From assembly GCF_000226115.1 (NCBI RefSeq), contig NC_016457.1:3720001-3784000 (forward strand): 64,000 nt of DNA, in the 5' to 3' direction. The notes under the pieces are model-generated. The model was given only the letters and a program-made list of their open reading frames with translations. It was not told the origin of the DNA and ran no database searches. The stretch's first letter is position 1; each line of letters opens with the position of its first letter. The position numbers were made by a program, and so were the translations under genes. This document shows, piece by piece, positions 33,475 to 45,091 of the stretch. Origin of the DNA: Thermothielavioides terrestris NRRL 8126. Its lineage: Eukaryota > Ascomycota > Sordariomycetes > Sordariales > Chaetomiaceae.

Positions 33475-35463
33475 GTGTTGAAATGGGCTGCAGATAGACG
33501 GACCCCATCAGAGTGGAACGGACTCGATCGATTCGCTCAGGGTTGTTGAGCTATTCCGCACTTGCGAGTCCATAACCTGGAAAAATATGAGAGCCGGGAA
33601 ATCAAAATAAGTCATGAAGTGCGGTCACTGCGTTGTGCTGAAACTCTATGTTGCGGAGGCCGGCATAGCGAAGGTAGTCCAGCTAGCTGGGGACTCCCCA
33701 TCCAAATCTGACACCAGCTGACCGTATTGCTCCTTAGCGAAGTAATCTGCAAAGACGAAAGCCGGAGATGTAGAATCCTCTTCACCCTGCTATCAAGGTT
33801 CAGGAATGGTCCAGTTGACCTTGCTGCGTAGCTCATAATGTTAAATGGAAAGCAAGTTGTGGCCAGCGCCCCTTTGTACTGGACCCCATCATCGGTCTCC
33901 AATGGTTTGGATTCAAAGCTGACATACGGACTGAATTCAGCCCTGGCGCACACTAATTCGCTGATTCCGCCGGCCGACACAATTATGAAGTCAAAAACGG
34001 TAATCTTCCGGAAGCAGAGCTGGCAGCCAGGCTCGTCGCCCCCTTTCATCGGCCCGTCTGCTGTGTGGCTAAATAAGACGCTGCCCCAGCCCGGGCTAGC
34101 CGTGTTGAGCCGGCAGCCTGATTAAGCCTCCTTGCTTGCATGAAGATCCCAGGGACGGGGAAAAAAACCAATCGAGTAAGTGATCGGTCGATCGGGACCC
34201 CTTGCACTGTCTCCCACTGCGTCGGCCGTCAAAGATGCGGAGCGCTCGAATCTCAGCCTCTGACTCCGGCGGGGTGGCACGTTCACATGTTGGGCCCCCA
34301 CGGCCGCGGACAACACGACCTGTATGCCCGCCTTGGCTTCTCTAGGTACTTAAGCCGTCGAAGCTCGGTGCCGGGTAATTTGAACCGTGCAATATAACCT
34401 AATCTGCGCTCCATCGGACAACGCAGACGCTGGCGTGCTGCTCAGGCGATTTTGCGGATGAGCGGGAAAGGCGCCGCAGCATGCTCTGGGACGCCACCTA
34501 TCGTTCGAACATCCGGTGGTTGCCGCTACATGGCGTGTTTCCAGCCTTCTTGATGAGTTCCTAAATAGCACCGCAGCAAACCGTTATCGACGCCCAAAGC
34601 CGCTTAGACCCGGGAACGGGTATCTGGGACCTGCTCAGGTATAGAGACAGCACCCTGACAGCACCCTGACTTGTATTTCATTTTCCCCGAGACAGCGGTA
34701 CCCCCAACCAGACGTGATGCCAACGAGGAGCATCCACTACGCTACGGCTCCGATTATTGATACCCCCCAACAAGCCGGTGACGGGTGACTCTCCCCCTTG
34801 GTGCTCCACGGAGGATCAACATAGACTTTCCCGGTGCTTTGCCCCCTTGTACTTGGAGGATCAACATAAGATTTGCCCGTGCCTGGCCACCTGTGCTTCC
34901 GATGATGCAAACCTCTGCAGGTTGAGATTAACTACGCTTAACCCGCTATCCCTCAGGCCTGCTTCGGCCTCCGCCGCAGCGGATTTCGGATTTCTGGATG
35001 ACGGTTCCCGGGATAAGCCGCCCCTTTGCCCTCGAAGTCCCCGAGGCCCGCCAGCAGTTAATTAACTCGGGGCCGGCAAAGCGTTCTCGGCTCCGGTCTT
35101 GCTGCGCCGCGGACTGCGGTACACGTTTATGGCGAGACTGCGCGAGATATAAGTGATATAAGTGTCGTGAGACCGCCGTATGATCTATGACGGATGATGG
35201 CGCCATTTCCACTGTCTGTCGCTTCTGTCCTTCCGTAGAAAGGGTGAGAGGACTCGTCCGAGCTGGTAGGTACGCGCCAGCCATTCTTGCGGTAGAGTAT
35301 ATCTCGCTCCGCTCTTCCCCAGGTTTTCCTGCCTGCGATCTGACCCACCAGATCAGGAGCGAGCCGCGGAGATCCCGCATGAGAACGCAGAGCCCCTGTT
35401 CGCCAACGCCAGACATCTGCCAGCGACGCCATCTGTGCAACGATCCTCCCCCCAGCACTCTCC
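33475..35463. other. intergenic region
   Basis: 2.0 kb between tRNA-Ile and the AA7 oxidase. Near 34808-34890 the phrase GGAGGATCAACATA occurs twice in a short imperfect duplication. Two TATAAG elements occur at 35149 and 35158. No gene seen. Confidence 0.5.
35149..35163 (+). promoter_or_regulatory. tandem TATA-like elements of the AA7 gene
   Basis: GATATAAGT occurs twice, 9 bp apart, about 305 bp upstream of the AA7 start codon. Plausible core promoter with a long leader; unproven. Confidence 0.3.
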
Positions 35464-37065
35464 ATGCACCCGCTCATCTCCCTTTCCGCCCTGCTGGGCT
35501 TAGCGGGCAGTTCACACGCCTTAGCCTTGGACAAAGCCGCTGCACTCGCCGACTGTTTGAGCAAGGCGAGCGTGCCGGTCGACGCCCCCGGTTCCGCGGA
35601 CTACAAACTCGACGTCTCGTCTTTCAACCTTCGGCTCAACTACACGCCCGTCGCCGTTGTCGGGGTCAACACCACCAAGCAGATTCAAGATGCGGTCTCC
35701 TGCGCGCGGCAGCTCGGCCTCAAGGCCAATGCGAAGTGCGGCGGACACAGCTACGCTTCGTTCGGCCTCGGCGGGGAGGACGGGCACCTGGTGATCGAGA
35801 TGAGCAGGATGAACAAGGTGGTCTTGGATAACGATACCGGCATCGCGACGGTCGAGGGCGGCGCACGGCTCGGTCATCTCGCGGTGGAGCTGTACACGCA
35901 GGGCAACAGGGCCATCAGCCACGGGACCTGCCCAGGGTGAGTCTAGTTTACCCCAGAGGAGACTTATACACGGATATCGGCTAACACCATTGCAGCGTTG
36001 GTGTCGGCGGACACGTGCTGCACGGCGGGTACGGTGTAAGCTCTCACACGCATGGGCTCGCCGTGGACTGGCTGGTTGGTGCCACCGTGGTCCTCGCCAA
36101 CTCGACCGTGGTCAACTGTTCAGAGACCGAGAACCGCGACCTCTTCTGGGCGCTGCGCGGCGCGGGCGGGTCCATGGGCATCGTGACCGAGTTCCGGTTC
36201 AAGACCTTCCAGCCGCCCGAGAACCTGACCACCTTCATCGCGTCCGTGCAATGGCCGACCGAGACGAGGGCCCTCGTTGGCGTCAAGGCGGTCCAGGAGT
36301 TTGCCCAGACCATGCCGGCCGAGCTCAACATGCGCCTGTTCATTTCCAGAGACTTCGTGAACCTTGAGGGGCTGTACTACGGCGACAAGGCCGGGCTGCA
36401 GGCTGCTCTGGCACCGCTACTCAAGATAACGAACGCGACGTTGGCGTACGCGCAGACGGGTACATGGCTGGATCAGCTGAAACATTTCGGCGGTGGCACG
36501 AACCTCGACCAGGGACACGGCCACGTGGAGGTGAGTGAGCTCGTATCAAGTTGTCAACCTACGAGACAACTCTCCTGCTGACTTCAACGCCCAGCACGAA
36601 ACGTTTTACTCCACCAGCCTGTACACCCACGCGCTCGACGACAGCCAGCTGCAGAATTTCGTCAGCTACTGGTTCACGCAGGCGAAGGCAAACAAGCGGG
36701 ACTGGTACGTGCAGATCGACCTGCACGGCGGTAACAACTCGGCCGTGGCCGCGGCGCCGGCCGACTCGACCTCGTACGCCCACCGCGACTACCTCCTGAT
36801 GTATCTGATGTACGACCGCGTCGACAACGGCGTGACCTACCCGGCCGATGGCCGCTCGCTGATGGAGAACTTCGCGAGCAACACGACGCAGGGCATGGCG
36901 AAGGCCGACTGGGGCATGTACGTCAACTACCCGGACTCCGGGCTCGACCAGGCGGACGCCCAGGCCAACTACTGGGGAAGCAACCTGCCCAGGTTGCAGG
37001 CCATCAAGAAGGCGGTGGACCCGGATGATCTGTTTCACTATCCGCAGGGCATCCTGCCGGCGTAG
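35464..37065 (+). CDS. AA7 oligosaccharide oxidase (GOOX-like), secreted
   Basis: Exons 35464-35936, 35996-36530 and 36595-37065 give 492 aa, typical for AA7. These enzymes oxidise the reducing end of gluco-, xylo- or chito-oligosaccharides to lactones, making H2O2. The signal peptide covers about residues 1-20. Bicovalent flavin attachment is expected at His95 (KCGGHSYASFG) and Cys156 (SHGTCPG joined to VGVGGH across intron 1). Their 61-residue spacing matches the 60 of Sarocladium GOOX as I recall it. The C-terminus has WGMYVNYPDSGL (catalytic Tyr region) and YWGSNLPRLQAIKKAVDPDDLF. Introns are 59 and 64 bp. It faces a GH10 xylanase 328 bp away, so xylo-oligosaccharides are an attractive substrate, but this is inference. 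Confidence 0.93.
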
Positions 37066-37393
37066 GGGTTCGGGGCGGGCTCGAGGGCTCCTTGGTCTGC
37101 TTCCACGGGCAGATAGTGGCTTATTGTCGAAGATTGCATGTACAGAGAATGGGCATTGCATAGCATGGGGTAGGGTATCGGTCATTGTCCAACCGAGATA
37201 TATGAAACACACACATCCAGCAGACCATAACATCTCCACTACCTCTGACCTTCCAGAACGCTGTTATGAAACAACGGCGTTTGCGTCAGCACCAGGACAC
37301 ATTCCTCATCGAAGACGCCTCTACTTATGCCTCATACACATCCATTTGACACCAACACCAACGCCAACGCCTCGCCATGCTCCCCGAGCCCCC
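37066..37393. other. convergent 3' region
   Basis: 328 bp between the stops of the AA7 oxidase and GH10 xylanase. It holds both 3' UTRs; no gene seen. Confidence 0.5.
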
Positions 37394-38703
37394 TTAAAGC
37401 AATATCCACGCCCCCAACACCGCCCAGCCCACCAACGCCGCAACTGCCCCAACCGCAACCCTCCCGGCACCGCTAAACACTACGCTACCCGCCCCAAAGG
37501 ACGGCCCAGGCGAGCCAACCGCCGGCCCACCACCCACCGTCCCATTCCCCGTCACATTGCCACCACCACCGCCCCCCGTAACAGCCCCCCTCAACAGCGC
37601 CACAAGCGCATCATAAGCCGGCTTGCGGCTATAATCACTAGCAAACAGACACGCCTCGCCCCGTCCCGGGAACGCGGCCGGCACCCAGCTGAACTTGTCA
37701 GTGAACTGCCAGACGGTGACGCCCACACACCGGGGCACGTCCAGACACGATCCGACAACAGCGACGTAGTCGCGCGCCTGCTGCGCCAGCGCGGCCGCGC
37801 TCTCCGGCAGGGCCGTCTGCGCCACGTCCAGCTCCGTGTATGCGACCTCGAGGCCGAGGGCGGTGAACCGGCGCAGGGTGGCGGCCAGGCTGGTGCGCGG
37901 CGGGGTGTGGTTGACGGCGAGGTGGGCCTGGAAGCCGACGCCGTCGATGCGGGTTTTGTTGGACTGGAGCAGCTGGACGATGCGGAGCGCGCCGGCCGTC
38001 TTGGCGGGTGTGGTCTCCAGGTTGAAGTCGTTGTAGTACAGCTTGGCGCGCGGGTCGGCGGCGGCGGCGGCGCGGAAGGCCAGCGGGATGAAGGCGCTGC
38101 CGAGCGTCTGGAAGAAGACGGATTGTCGGAAGGTCCCGTCCTCGTTGAGCGCCTCGTTGACGACGTCCCACGCGTAGCACTGCCCCGCGTAGTGCGTCAC
38201 GACGTTGGTGATGTGCGCCGTCATCACGGCGCTGAGCGTGGCCGGGGTCCAGCTGCCGTTGGCGACTGGGCTGGAGGGTTAGCTCCGGGGAAGGGATTGA
38301 GGGGTGAGTGGGTTGAGAGATAGATGGGCTGACCGAAGGTTGGCAGCTGCGAGTACCAGACCAGGGTGTGGCAGCGCAGCATCTGGCCGTTGGACTTGAC
38401 CTTCTGGGCGACCTCGTCTGCCTGGGTGAAGGAGAACTTGTCCAGCTGAGGCTCGGTCACCTGCCACTTCATCGAGTTTTCGGGCGTGAACATGCCGAAC
38501 TCGCTCTTGTTGGTTACGATGGCCATGTAGGCCGGGTCGTTGAAATTGCCCGTGTCCATGGCGGTGCCGAAGTACAGCTTGCCGGCTGCCACCATCAGCG
38601 AGTGCAGGCCTTCGCCCTGGGTCTGGTTCTGTGCGGCTGCGGGCCTGCCGGCGGCCAGGAGTAGGCCCGAGGCCATCAAGAGGGCCCGGGCTAGTCTGGC
38701 CAT
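37394..38703 (-). CDS. GH10 endo-xylanase with C-terminal GPI-type tail
   Basis: Exons on the complement 38703-38334 and 38265-37394 give 413 aa. GH10 enzymes cut beta-1,4-xylan with retention. The signal peptide is about residues 1-24. The TIM barrel starts with GKLYFGTAMD and has FGMFTPENSMKW and RCHTLVWYSQLP. The acid/base is Glu161 in WDVVNEALNED and the nucleophile Glu268 in YTELDV; DGVGFQAHL precedes it. The barrel ends near residue 345. The rest is a Gly/Ser/Asn-rich linker and a hydrophobic tail (VAVGAVAALVGWAVLGAWILL) that looks like a GPI-addition signal and replaces the CBM1 often seen in GH10. Intron 68 bp. The product is predicted to be wall- or membrane-attached. Confidence 0.93.
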
Positions 38704-39759
38704 GTTTCGTTGTTTCGTTGTTTCGTTGTTTCGTTGACGGCCTTGGTAGCCCCCCGATGTGCCAGAGAGTGTTTATTACTACGAACACAAATTCCTGTTG
38801 CTGGGCTTGCTCTGGATGTTTATGGCAATCAGCGAGCAACCGCGCACTTGTACGTACTTCGGTTTGTATCCCAGACGCCGCACCCAAGCTTCCGGTTCCG
38901 TGGTGATCAATGCCGCGACCAGGCCGTCGCCGCATACTACGCCAGCGTCTCATGAGGCTTCAAACGCGTGCTGGCTTTGCTTATGACCATCTGGGTTTAG
39001 CAGCGTCAGGACGATCCAGTCCAGCGCAGGCGATCTTGCATGTTTCAGAGCGGGAATCTTTACTCCTGAACCACAGCATGTGCCTAAAGTCAATGCACCT
39101 TCATGCAATTGCGCGCCGTGAGCGCTTTCATCCTTCTGTACATCGCATTGCTCCGTCATGCGAGTTATTTCTTGGTCTTGAGCCACCATGTGCGGTTCCG
39201 GTTTCGATGCTCTGGAGCAGGGGTCGTGAACTAACCGGCTTCTCACAAGTAGTCTCAGCTCTCTATGGAGAGGACGGCCCGCAGGACCGTCGGATGCAGG
39301 CATGGTTTGGGTTGCTTCGAGAAGGTAAGAGATGGCAAGGTGCCAGCGACCCAGGCTTGCCTGGCCGCATCACAGAAAAGCGGATTTCGCAAATTATGTA
39401 CAGTCTTCTCGCTCTGCCTTCGCTAACATCGATGTCTGGACCCTCACGATGACGGTGATGGAGAGAAACCAAGCAAGCGGCCGAATAAGGAGTTAAAAGA
39501 TGCAACGGCCGATCTAAACCAAGTAATTTAGTAACAAGAAGAAACAAAAACAATGCCCGCGAACCATAGACGCCAAACCATGCTGAAGAACCCAGTGCCA
39601 AGCCTCCATCCTGACCCTTTCCCTCCGCGCCAATCCATCATCACATCACGACACGACACAAACAGACCGCGCAACAACATCACCCGCCTCGAAGGCAGGA
39701 CCGACCCCAGCCAGTCCCCCCCTTGCTTACCCCCTGCCTGGCAAGTCCCCCGCACCGCG
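38704..39759. other. intergenic region
   Basis: 1.06 kb between the GH10 start and the FHIP-like stop. A (TTTCG)-type short repeat (four TGTTTCGT units, 38703-38736) lies in the GH10 leader. No gene seen. Confidence 0.5.
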
Positions 39760-42700
39760 CTAAGCAAACCGCACCTCATCAAACAGGCCGGCTCTGACCT
39801 GCACCAAGCTCGCGAGCTCAAACAGGAACGACTGCAGCACAATGGCATTGGTGAGCACATGGGACACCGACACGGTGCGGTCCTCGGCGGCGCTGCCCTG
39901 GGCCGTCCCGCCCTCGCCGTCCGCCTCCGCATCCGTGTGCCCGTCCTCGGACGGCGCAAGCAGCGCGTCCTCGCCGCCGCCCTCGGCGGCCTTGGCCTCC
40001 TCCTCGTCCGCGGCGAGCTTCTCGTCGGCCGACGACACGCCGGCGGCGGTGCGCTGGCGGTCGAAGCTCAGCCCGATGGGCTCGACATTCTGCTGCTTCT
40101 CGGCGGGCTTGGTGGTCACGGGCAGGCCGACCCGCCGGGCGAGGAGGCTCTGGTCGATGGCCTGGAAGGCTTTCGCCTGGCTGGCGAAGACGTCGCCCCG
40201 GTCGTCCCAGGAGCCGGGCATGACGGAGTGAGGGACCGGGTTTCCCGGAGAGAAGGACCGCCCCGACTGGGCTCGCGGTCGCAACGCCGTCTCGGCAGGG
40301 GCGACAGGAACGGGCGAGGACCGGTCTGAGCCGGTTCGTTTCGCTTCCTTGCGGCCGCGGGGGCTGCCTGAGCGGGTCGGCGTGCCGAGCTCGGAGAGAA
40401 TGCGCTGGGCGAAGCCTTCAAGGCCCGATGGCCGCTCCCGCGAGGTGTTTCGGCTGCCGTCAAAGATTGCCGGCCGTTCTGCGGCGGGAGCGCTTGTTGT
40501 GGCCGCTGATGGATGTGGAAGGGGAGTCTTGGCTAGCGGGGGATGGAGAGGCAGAGGCTGGCTCGCGCAATCCGCGATCTGGAAAGCCTCGCGCCGCTGC
40601 TGCAGCAGGTCGTCGAAGCGAGGGATCGTTTCTCGGTAAGCTGCTACCTGGTCGCAGAGGGCTTGTAGGATCTTGAGCAGGCGAGGGAGGCTCGACTGGA
40701 TCCACCTGGGGCGACGACGAGACTCCTGCATGGACTGCATCTGCTTGTACTCGACGTACTCTTGAGACTCGGGGTCTAGTGGCGGCTCTGGCAGAGGTGG
40801 GCCGTCGTCCTCTTCCTCGTAGACGTAATTCTGCGGGCTGCGCATGAACCAGCCCTCCAGGTGCATGAACCCACAGGCGGCGAGGTCGAAGATGGCTTCG
40901 GTCAGGGCAAGATTGATGTCGACAGGGTTGAGAAAGAAGGTCTCGAGCCGGTCGAGCACGATGTTGAGCAGCGGGTCGCTGGGGTGTAAAGTGTGAGACC
41001 GGACGTCCCTTGGTGCGCCCGGCAGGCTGTCGGGCACCGCCGGCAGCTTATGGTTGTGGGTAGAAGTCTTTGGTGTGACCAGCTTGATGGAGCAGGGGTG
41101 GTTCTCGAGTCGTACCAAGGTGTCCTTCAGGGTGTTGTCGTAGATCTCGTCGAAGTTGTCCTGACCCCCGATACTTCCTGCTAGGGACATGAGGTACTCG
41201 ACCTCCTGCTGGTGAGCACCCAACGTTCGGTGACTGGACTCGCCGAGCACGCCTTCTGTGTAGAGCAGGGTGATGACAGCGTACCGGTGATGCCTCTTAA
41301 GGATCACGGATACTAGCTGCAGAGTGACGTAGACCGTCTGATTGTTCTGCGACCGGAGGCAGGCTAGGATCAGATCAACGAGGTTGAACAGCAAAGGGTC
41401 TGCTGCAGTTCCGCCTTTGGAGGCCATCATGGTTGCGAGGTCCAGCGACTTGCGCTTGCGGGCGGCGCTCACGACGTCCCCGGAGTCAGCGCTGACGGAT
41501 CCCACGATGTCAGGCAGACCCAGCAGATAATGCAGTATGAGATTGACCATGTCGGGATGGTCCAGCGATTCCAATATGCGCCGGAGATAGGTCAGGACGG
41601 CGACAGACGAGCCGCCGTCGACGTCGGAAGACTCAAGCAGTGAGGGGTATCTGCGCCGAGGTGAGCAAGAAGGCCGCTTGGGAATTTGCGTACACGGGGA
41701 GGCCAAGACACGCACAGCAATTGTTGCAGAAAGATGACCTGAAAGTGCTCCAGCAGGGTCGACTTGACGTCGACCGATCTACAGTGGTTCAAGACATCCT
41801 GCCAGAAGAGCAGGTGGGAAAGGAAGGTATCCAGATGCGACTGAAACTCGGGGGAGCAGGAGCTGACCACTTCGTAGTTGGACTTGGGGTGCTGATAGTC
41901 GGAGAAGGCCAGGATGGGCGGGAGTTCGTCGGGCGGGTGGTCGATCACGAGCTTGCGGCTCAGCTGACTATACAGAGCGCCCAGGCCGGTGGCCATCAGA
42001 GTGGAGAGATCGCTCTCGACGATCCACTGCTCGAGCATGACGGAGCTCGAGGCGGCCTCGATCACGTAGAGCAGGCCGGTCCGGGCAAAGTCGCCGACCT
42101 TGCCCTCGTGGTGGATGTAGTCCATCAGCAGGTAGAAGAGCGGGAAGTCCTGCTTCTGCATCCTGCCGGCGAACTTCTCGCGGCCGTCCAGGGGCTTAGC
42201 CGTTGGCTGGCCATCATGATGCGACTTGAACCAGGCGGTCAGGATGTCGGGATCGAGACGAATCTTGGTCGTGATGTTGAAGGCGAGCTCGACGATGCGG
42301 GCTTCCGTGTCGGCGCCCAGGCGGATGGTGTTGGGGCCGGTGATGCGGACCAGCAGGTTGGTCAGGCTGGCAGCGAAGGCGTCGGTCTCGACGAAGGCCT
42401 CCTCCTCGCTCTCGACGAGACCGGCGAAGAAGAGCACGGCCTCCTTGATGATCCACTCATTGAAGGAGCTGGCGGCAATCTTGGCCACGGGGATGTAGAC
42501 CTGCTTGGCGGCAGCAAAGGCGATGCACGGATGGGGCAGCGGGCGGCGGGACTCGTCGCTCAGGATGTGGGTGAGCTCCTGGAGGCCGATCTCGATGCGC
42601 TCGGCGGCTTCGTGGTCGCTGGCGAGGTTGGACGAGGTGCGCCACGTGTGCTGGGAGGGGAAGACGGGTCACCGAGTCAGTGGGCAATCCATCCCAGCTT

Positions 42701-42855
42701 GCGGAACACAAAAGCAGCGCGTCGTCGCTCACCAGCAGCTGGCTGTACTCCTTCTCGAAGCGGTGCAGGCGGCGCGCGGGATCCTTGGCGAAGTCCCTGC
42801 GGGAGCCTGCTGACGACAGCGGCGTGTGTGCTAGGAGGCGCGACCAAAAATCCAT
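39760..42855 (-). CDS. FHIP/RAI16-like vesicle-trafficking protein
   Basis: Exons on the complement 42855-42733, 42650-41716 and 41650-39760 give 982 aa. The family (Pfam RAI16-like, FTS-Hook-interacting protein) links cargo endosomes to dynein through the FTS-Hook complex in animals and in filamentous fungi. The start MDFWSRLL and HRFEKEYSQLL-HTWRTSSNL (across intron 1) match the conserved N-terminus. Later conserved blocks include SFNEWIIKEAVLFFAGLVESEEEAF, FPLFYLLMDYIHHEGKVGDFARTGLLY and LLFWQDVLNHCRS. The last 350 residues are disordered, rich in Pro, Ser and Arg, with a short conserved helical end. Introns are 82 and 65 bp. It is a core cytosolic gene, unrelated to the sugar cluster nearby. 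Confidence 0.9.
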
Positions 42856-45091
42856 GGTGTCTTTGGATGCATCTCGAGGCCGGGTTGCAGGAGGAGTGCA
42901 GACGGCGGGCTGGGCGGGCTCGCTGTCCGGGAGCTCTTGCTCGCTCGCATGAACTTGCTGTGTTTCCACATGTCGCGAAATTGTTTGGCCGTTTTGGGCG
43001 AGCTGTCCAAACCAGGCAGGCCCCTCGGTTCCTTCACCGACCGACCGTTCGGCAGCTGCAACTGACACCGAGAGGGATCCCTGCGACCCACCGGTGCCAA
43101 GCAGGCCCCACCACTCGCTTCACACACCGGGCCACTTTGCTTTATCATCGTTCCTGCTGTGCTTGGCGCCAGTGCCCTCGCTCGGACGTAACGGAAGTCC
43201 TTCCCTCGGTGTTGATACCGACGACCAATGTTACGCTGAACGTTGCCCCAGCTTGCCTGGCGGACAGCTGCAGAGATGACCGGGCTGACGCTTATCTCAG
43301 CCCTCAGACCTTCTTTCATTGCGTTCTCTGTTTTCCCGGCCTACGGCCGGGAGTGGTCCGTGCCCAGGCCTGCCAAGACGTAATGCTATACTAGTTTGTA
43401 TGTAACACTGTCTGCTAGACCCTTCTGAGAACCTGGCCCACTTTTTGCAGAGAACGCCTTTGAAAGAGGTCTGAGAGCAAAATTCGAGATCTGGGGGGGG
43501 TTGGGAACGCTTTTGTATGGGAGCCGAAAAAATCTGCCTTAAACACTCGCCAATATCTCCACCACCACGCATCGTATCGCGATGGCAATTACAGTCTGAA
43601 GATCGCCGTTGGCAGGCGATTCTAATGCGCCTATTTTTGTATACGTGGCTACGTTGTTTTCCTGGATGGTTACCTCGAACGTAAGTTCTTGGGTCGGGAA
43701 CGCCTTTCTTCCTAGTCGATGACCCCTATCCAATTTCCACAATACTGCGTCAAACTCGATCAAATTTGACAGCGACGTTGCCCGGCTCTAGGCGATCCTC
43801 AGAGCCTGTTTTTCCGCCCCCTGATCAGACCTTTTAGCTGAACCCTAGCCCGGAGGGTGTGGAAAATGGACTTTGACGAGCTTGATCGCGGGCATCCTGG
43901 GCTTGTGGGCATCTTCCTGGGTTTGCGGGCATCCTGGCCAACGCGGGCATCTTCCTGGGCTTGCGGCCATCCTCCTGGCCAACGTAGGCATCCTGGGTAC
44001 CGTTAGAAAGCGTATAATCTAGTGATTTAGGAGCAACTTACGGATCGCCAAAATACCCAGTTTTGATGGTGTTGTGGCTGTCGGCGCAATTCGCCCTGCT
44101 CCTTGCGTGCCCTGACCGGGCCAAATCACGACCTTTGCACTCAGACCAGTTTGGGCTCAAATTGCGATGGGCGCTCTGATTGGCCACAGGCAGTGTAGTG
44201 GGGCAGTGGTGCAGGCTAAGCCGGTTTGAGGCCCGCGCAGCGGGCCAATACAGCCCAATACTGGTCTGAGGTCTGAGATAAGCTGACGCCAGGTCACAGC
44301 CGTTGTCGCTCTCCTCGTCCGAGAATTTCGGTATGCCCGCCATACTTCTCTATGCTTGCAGCGACACGACAAGACCTTCTTCTCCCTGTTTCCTGCTGCA
44401 AGATACCAAGTTGGCTTGCGGATCAAAGCCAGGGACCTAAGCCGAGATCTCACCTTGCTCTTCTCGAAAGTCAGGTGCATCACACGCCCTCACTCCTCAA
44501 CAGCAGTTTCCAAACACCGGGATAGCAACATCATCTGCGATAGAGGAGGAAGATTTCCCGACGCTGGACAATAATGGGTCATCGCACCCGGGTCTCTATG
44601 ACAGGAACACTCGCCCGATCATCCAATGTTCCCCGCGTCAACCGTTCCTCCGATGTTCGGCAATTGCCGCGCGGAGGAACAAATGCGGGCTGTTACCCAT
44701 CAGCCGTGGAGAAGGTGGCCTCGAGACGCGCCCGACACAACGCCGTCAGCCAGCGCAGGGCTGGATCAACGGGGTGGATCAACCGAACTGTCCCCACCTT
44801 GCATCGCTCTTCGGCATCAGTCGATAATACCAGGTAGTGTAGTATACTGTGTAGACGGATAGTTATGGGTTCCCACTCATCTCGCTCTCTTCTGTTACGC
44901 CGTGCCTGATCGCGGGGAAAGCATACCGCGTCGAATGTGCCTCGTTATCCAGAGGACCCTTAAAGGATTCCCGGCCCCTTCGCTGCCCTCCTTCAGCACT
45001 GTTCTACAAAGAACCCAGACTTCAACTTAACGATCTGCTTGCTTGAGCCTCGGCGAACTGTTTTGGGCGCCCACGTCTACCGACCGCAGTC
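42856..45091. other. long intergenic region with repeats
   Basis: 2.2 kb between the FHIP-like start and the SDR start (divergent). The middle, about 43500-44100, has an imperfect GGCATCCTGG array and frames that match nothing I know. It may contain decayed mobile DNA, but no terminal repeats or transposase motifs are visible. Confidence 0.5.
43888..43999. repeat. imperfect GGGCATC-CTGG tandem array
   Basis: Five spaced copies of GGCATC(TT)CCTGG, plus a CCATCCTCCTGG variant, alternate with CTTGC and CCAACG spacers in two interleaved units. Read directly; origin unknown. Confidence 0.75.

Noticed and set aside
29687..35463. Ustiloxin-type RiPP cluster around the UstYa-like gene
   Set aside because: No repeated precursor peptide, kexin-cut precursor or tyrosinase-like gene was found; one UstYa-like gene alone is not enough.
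41640..43394. 584-aa + strand frame opposite the FHIP-like gene
   Set aside because: Shadow frame; the minus strand carries the conserved FHIP blocks with proper introns.
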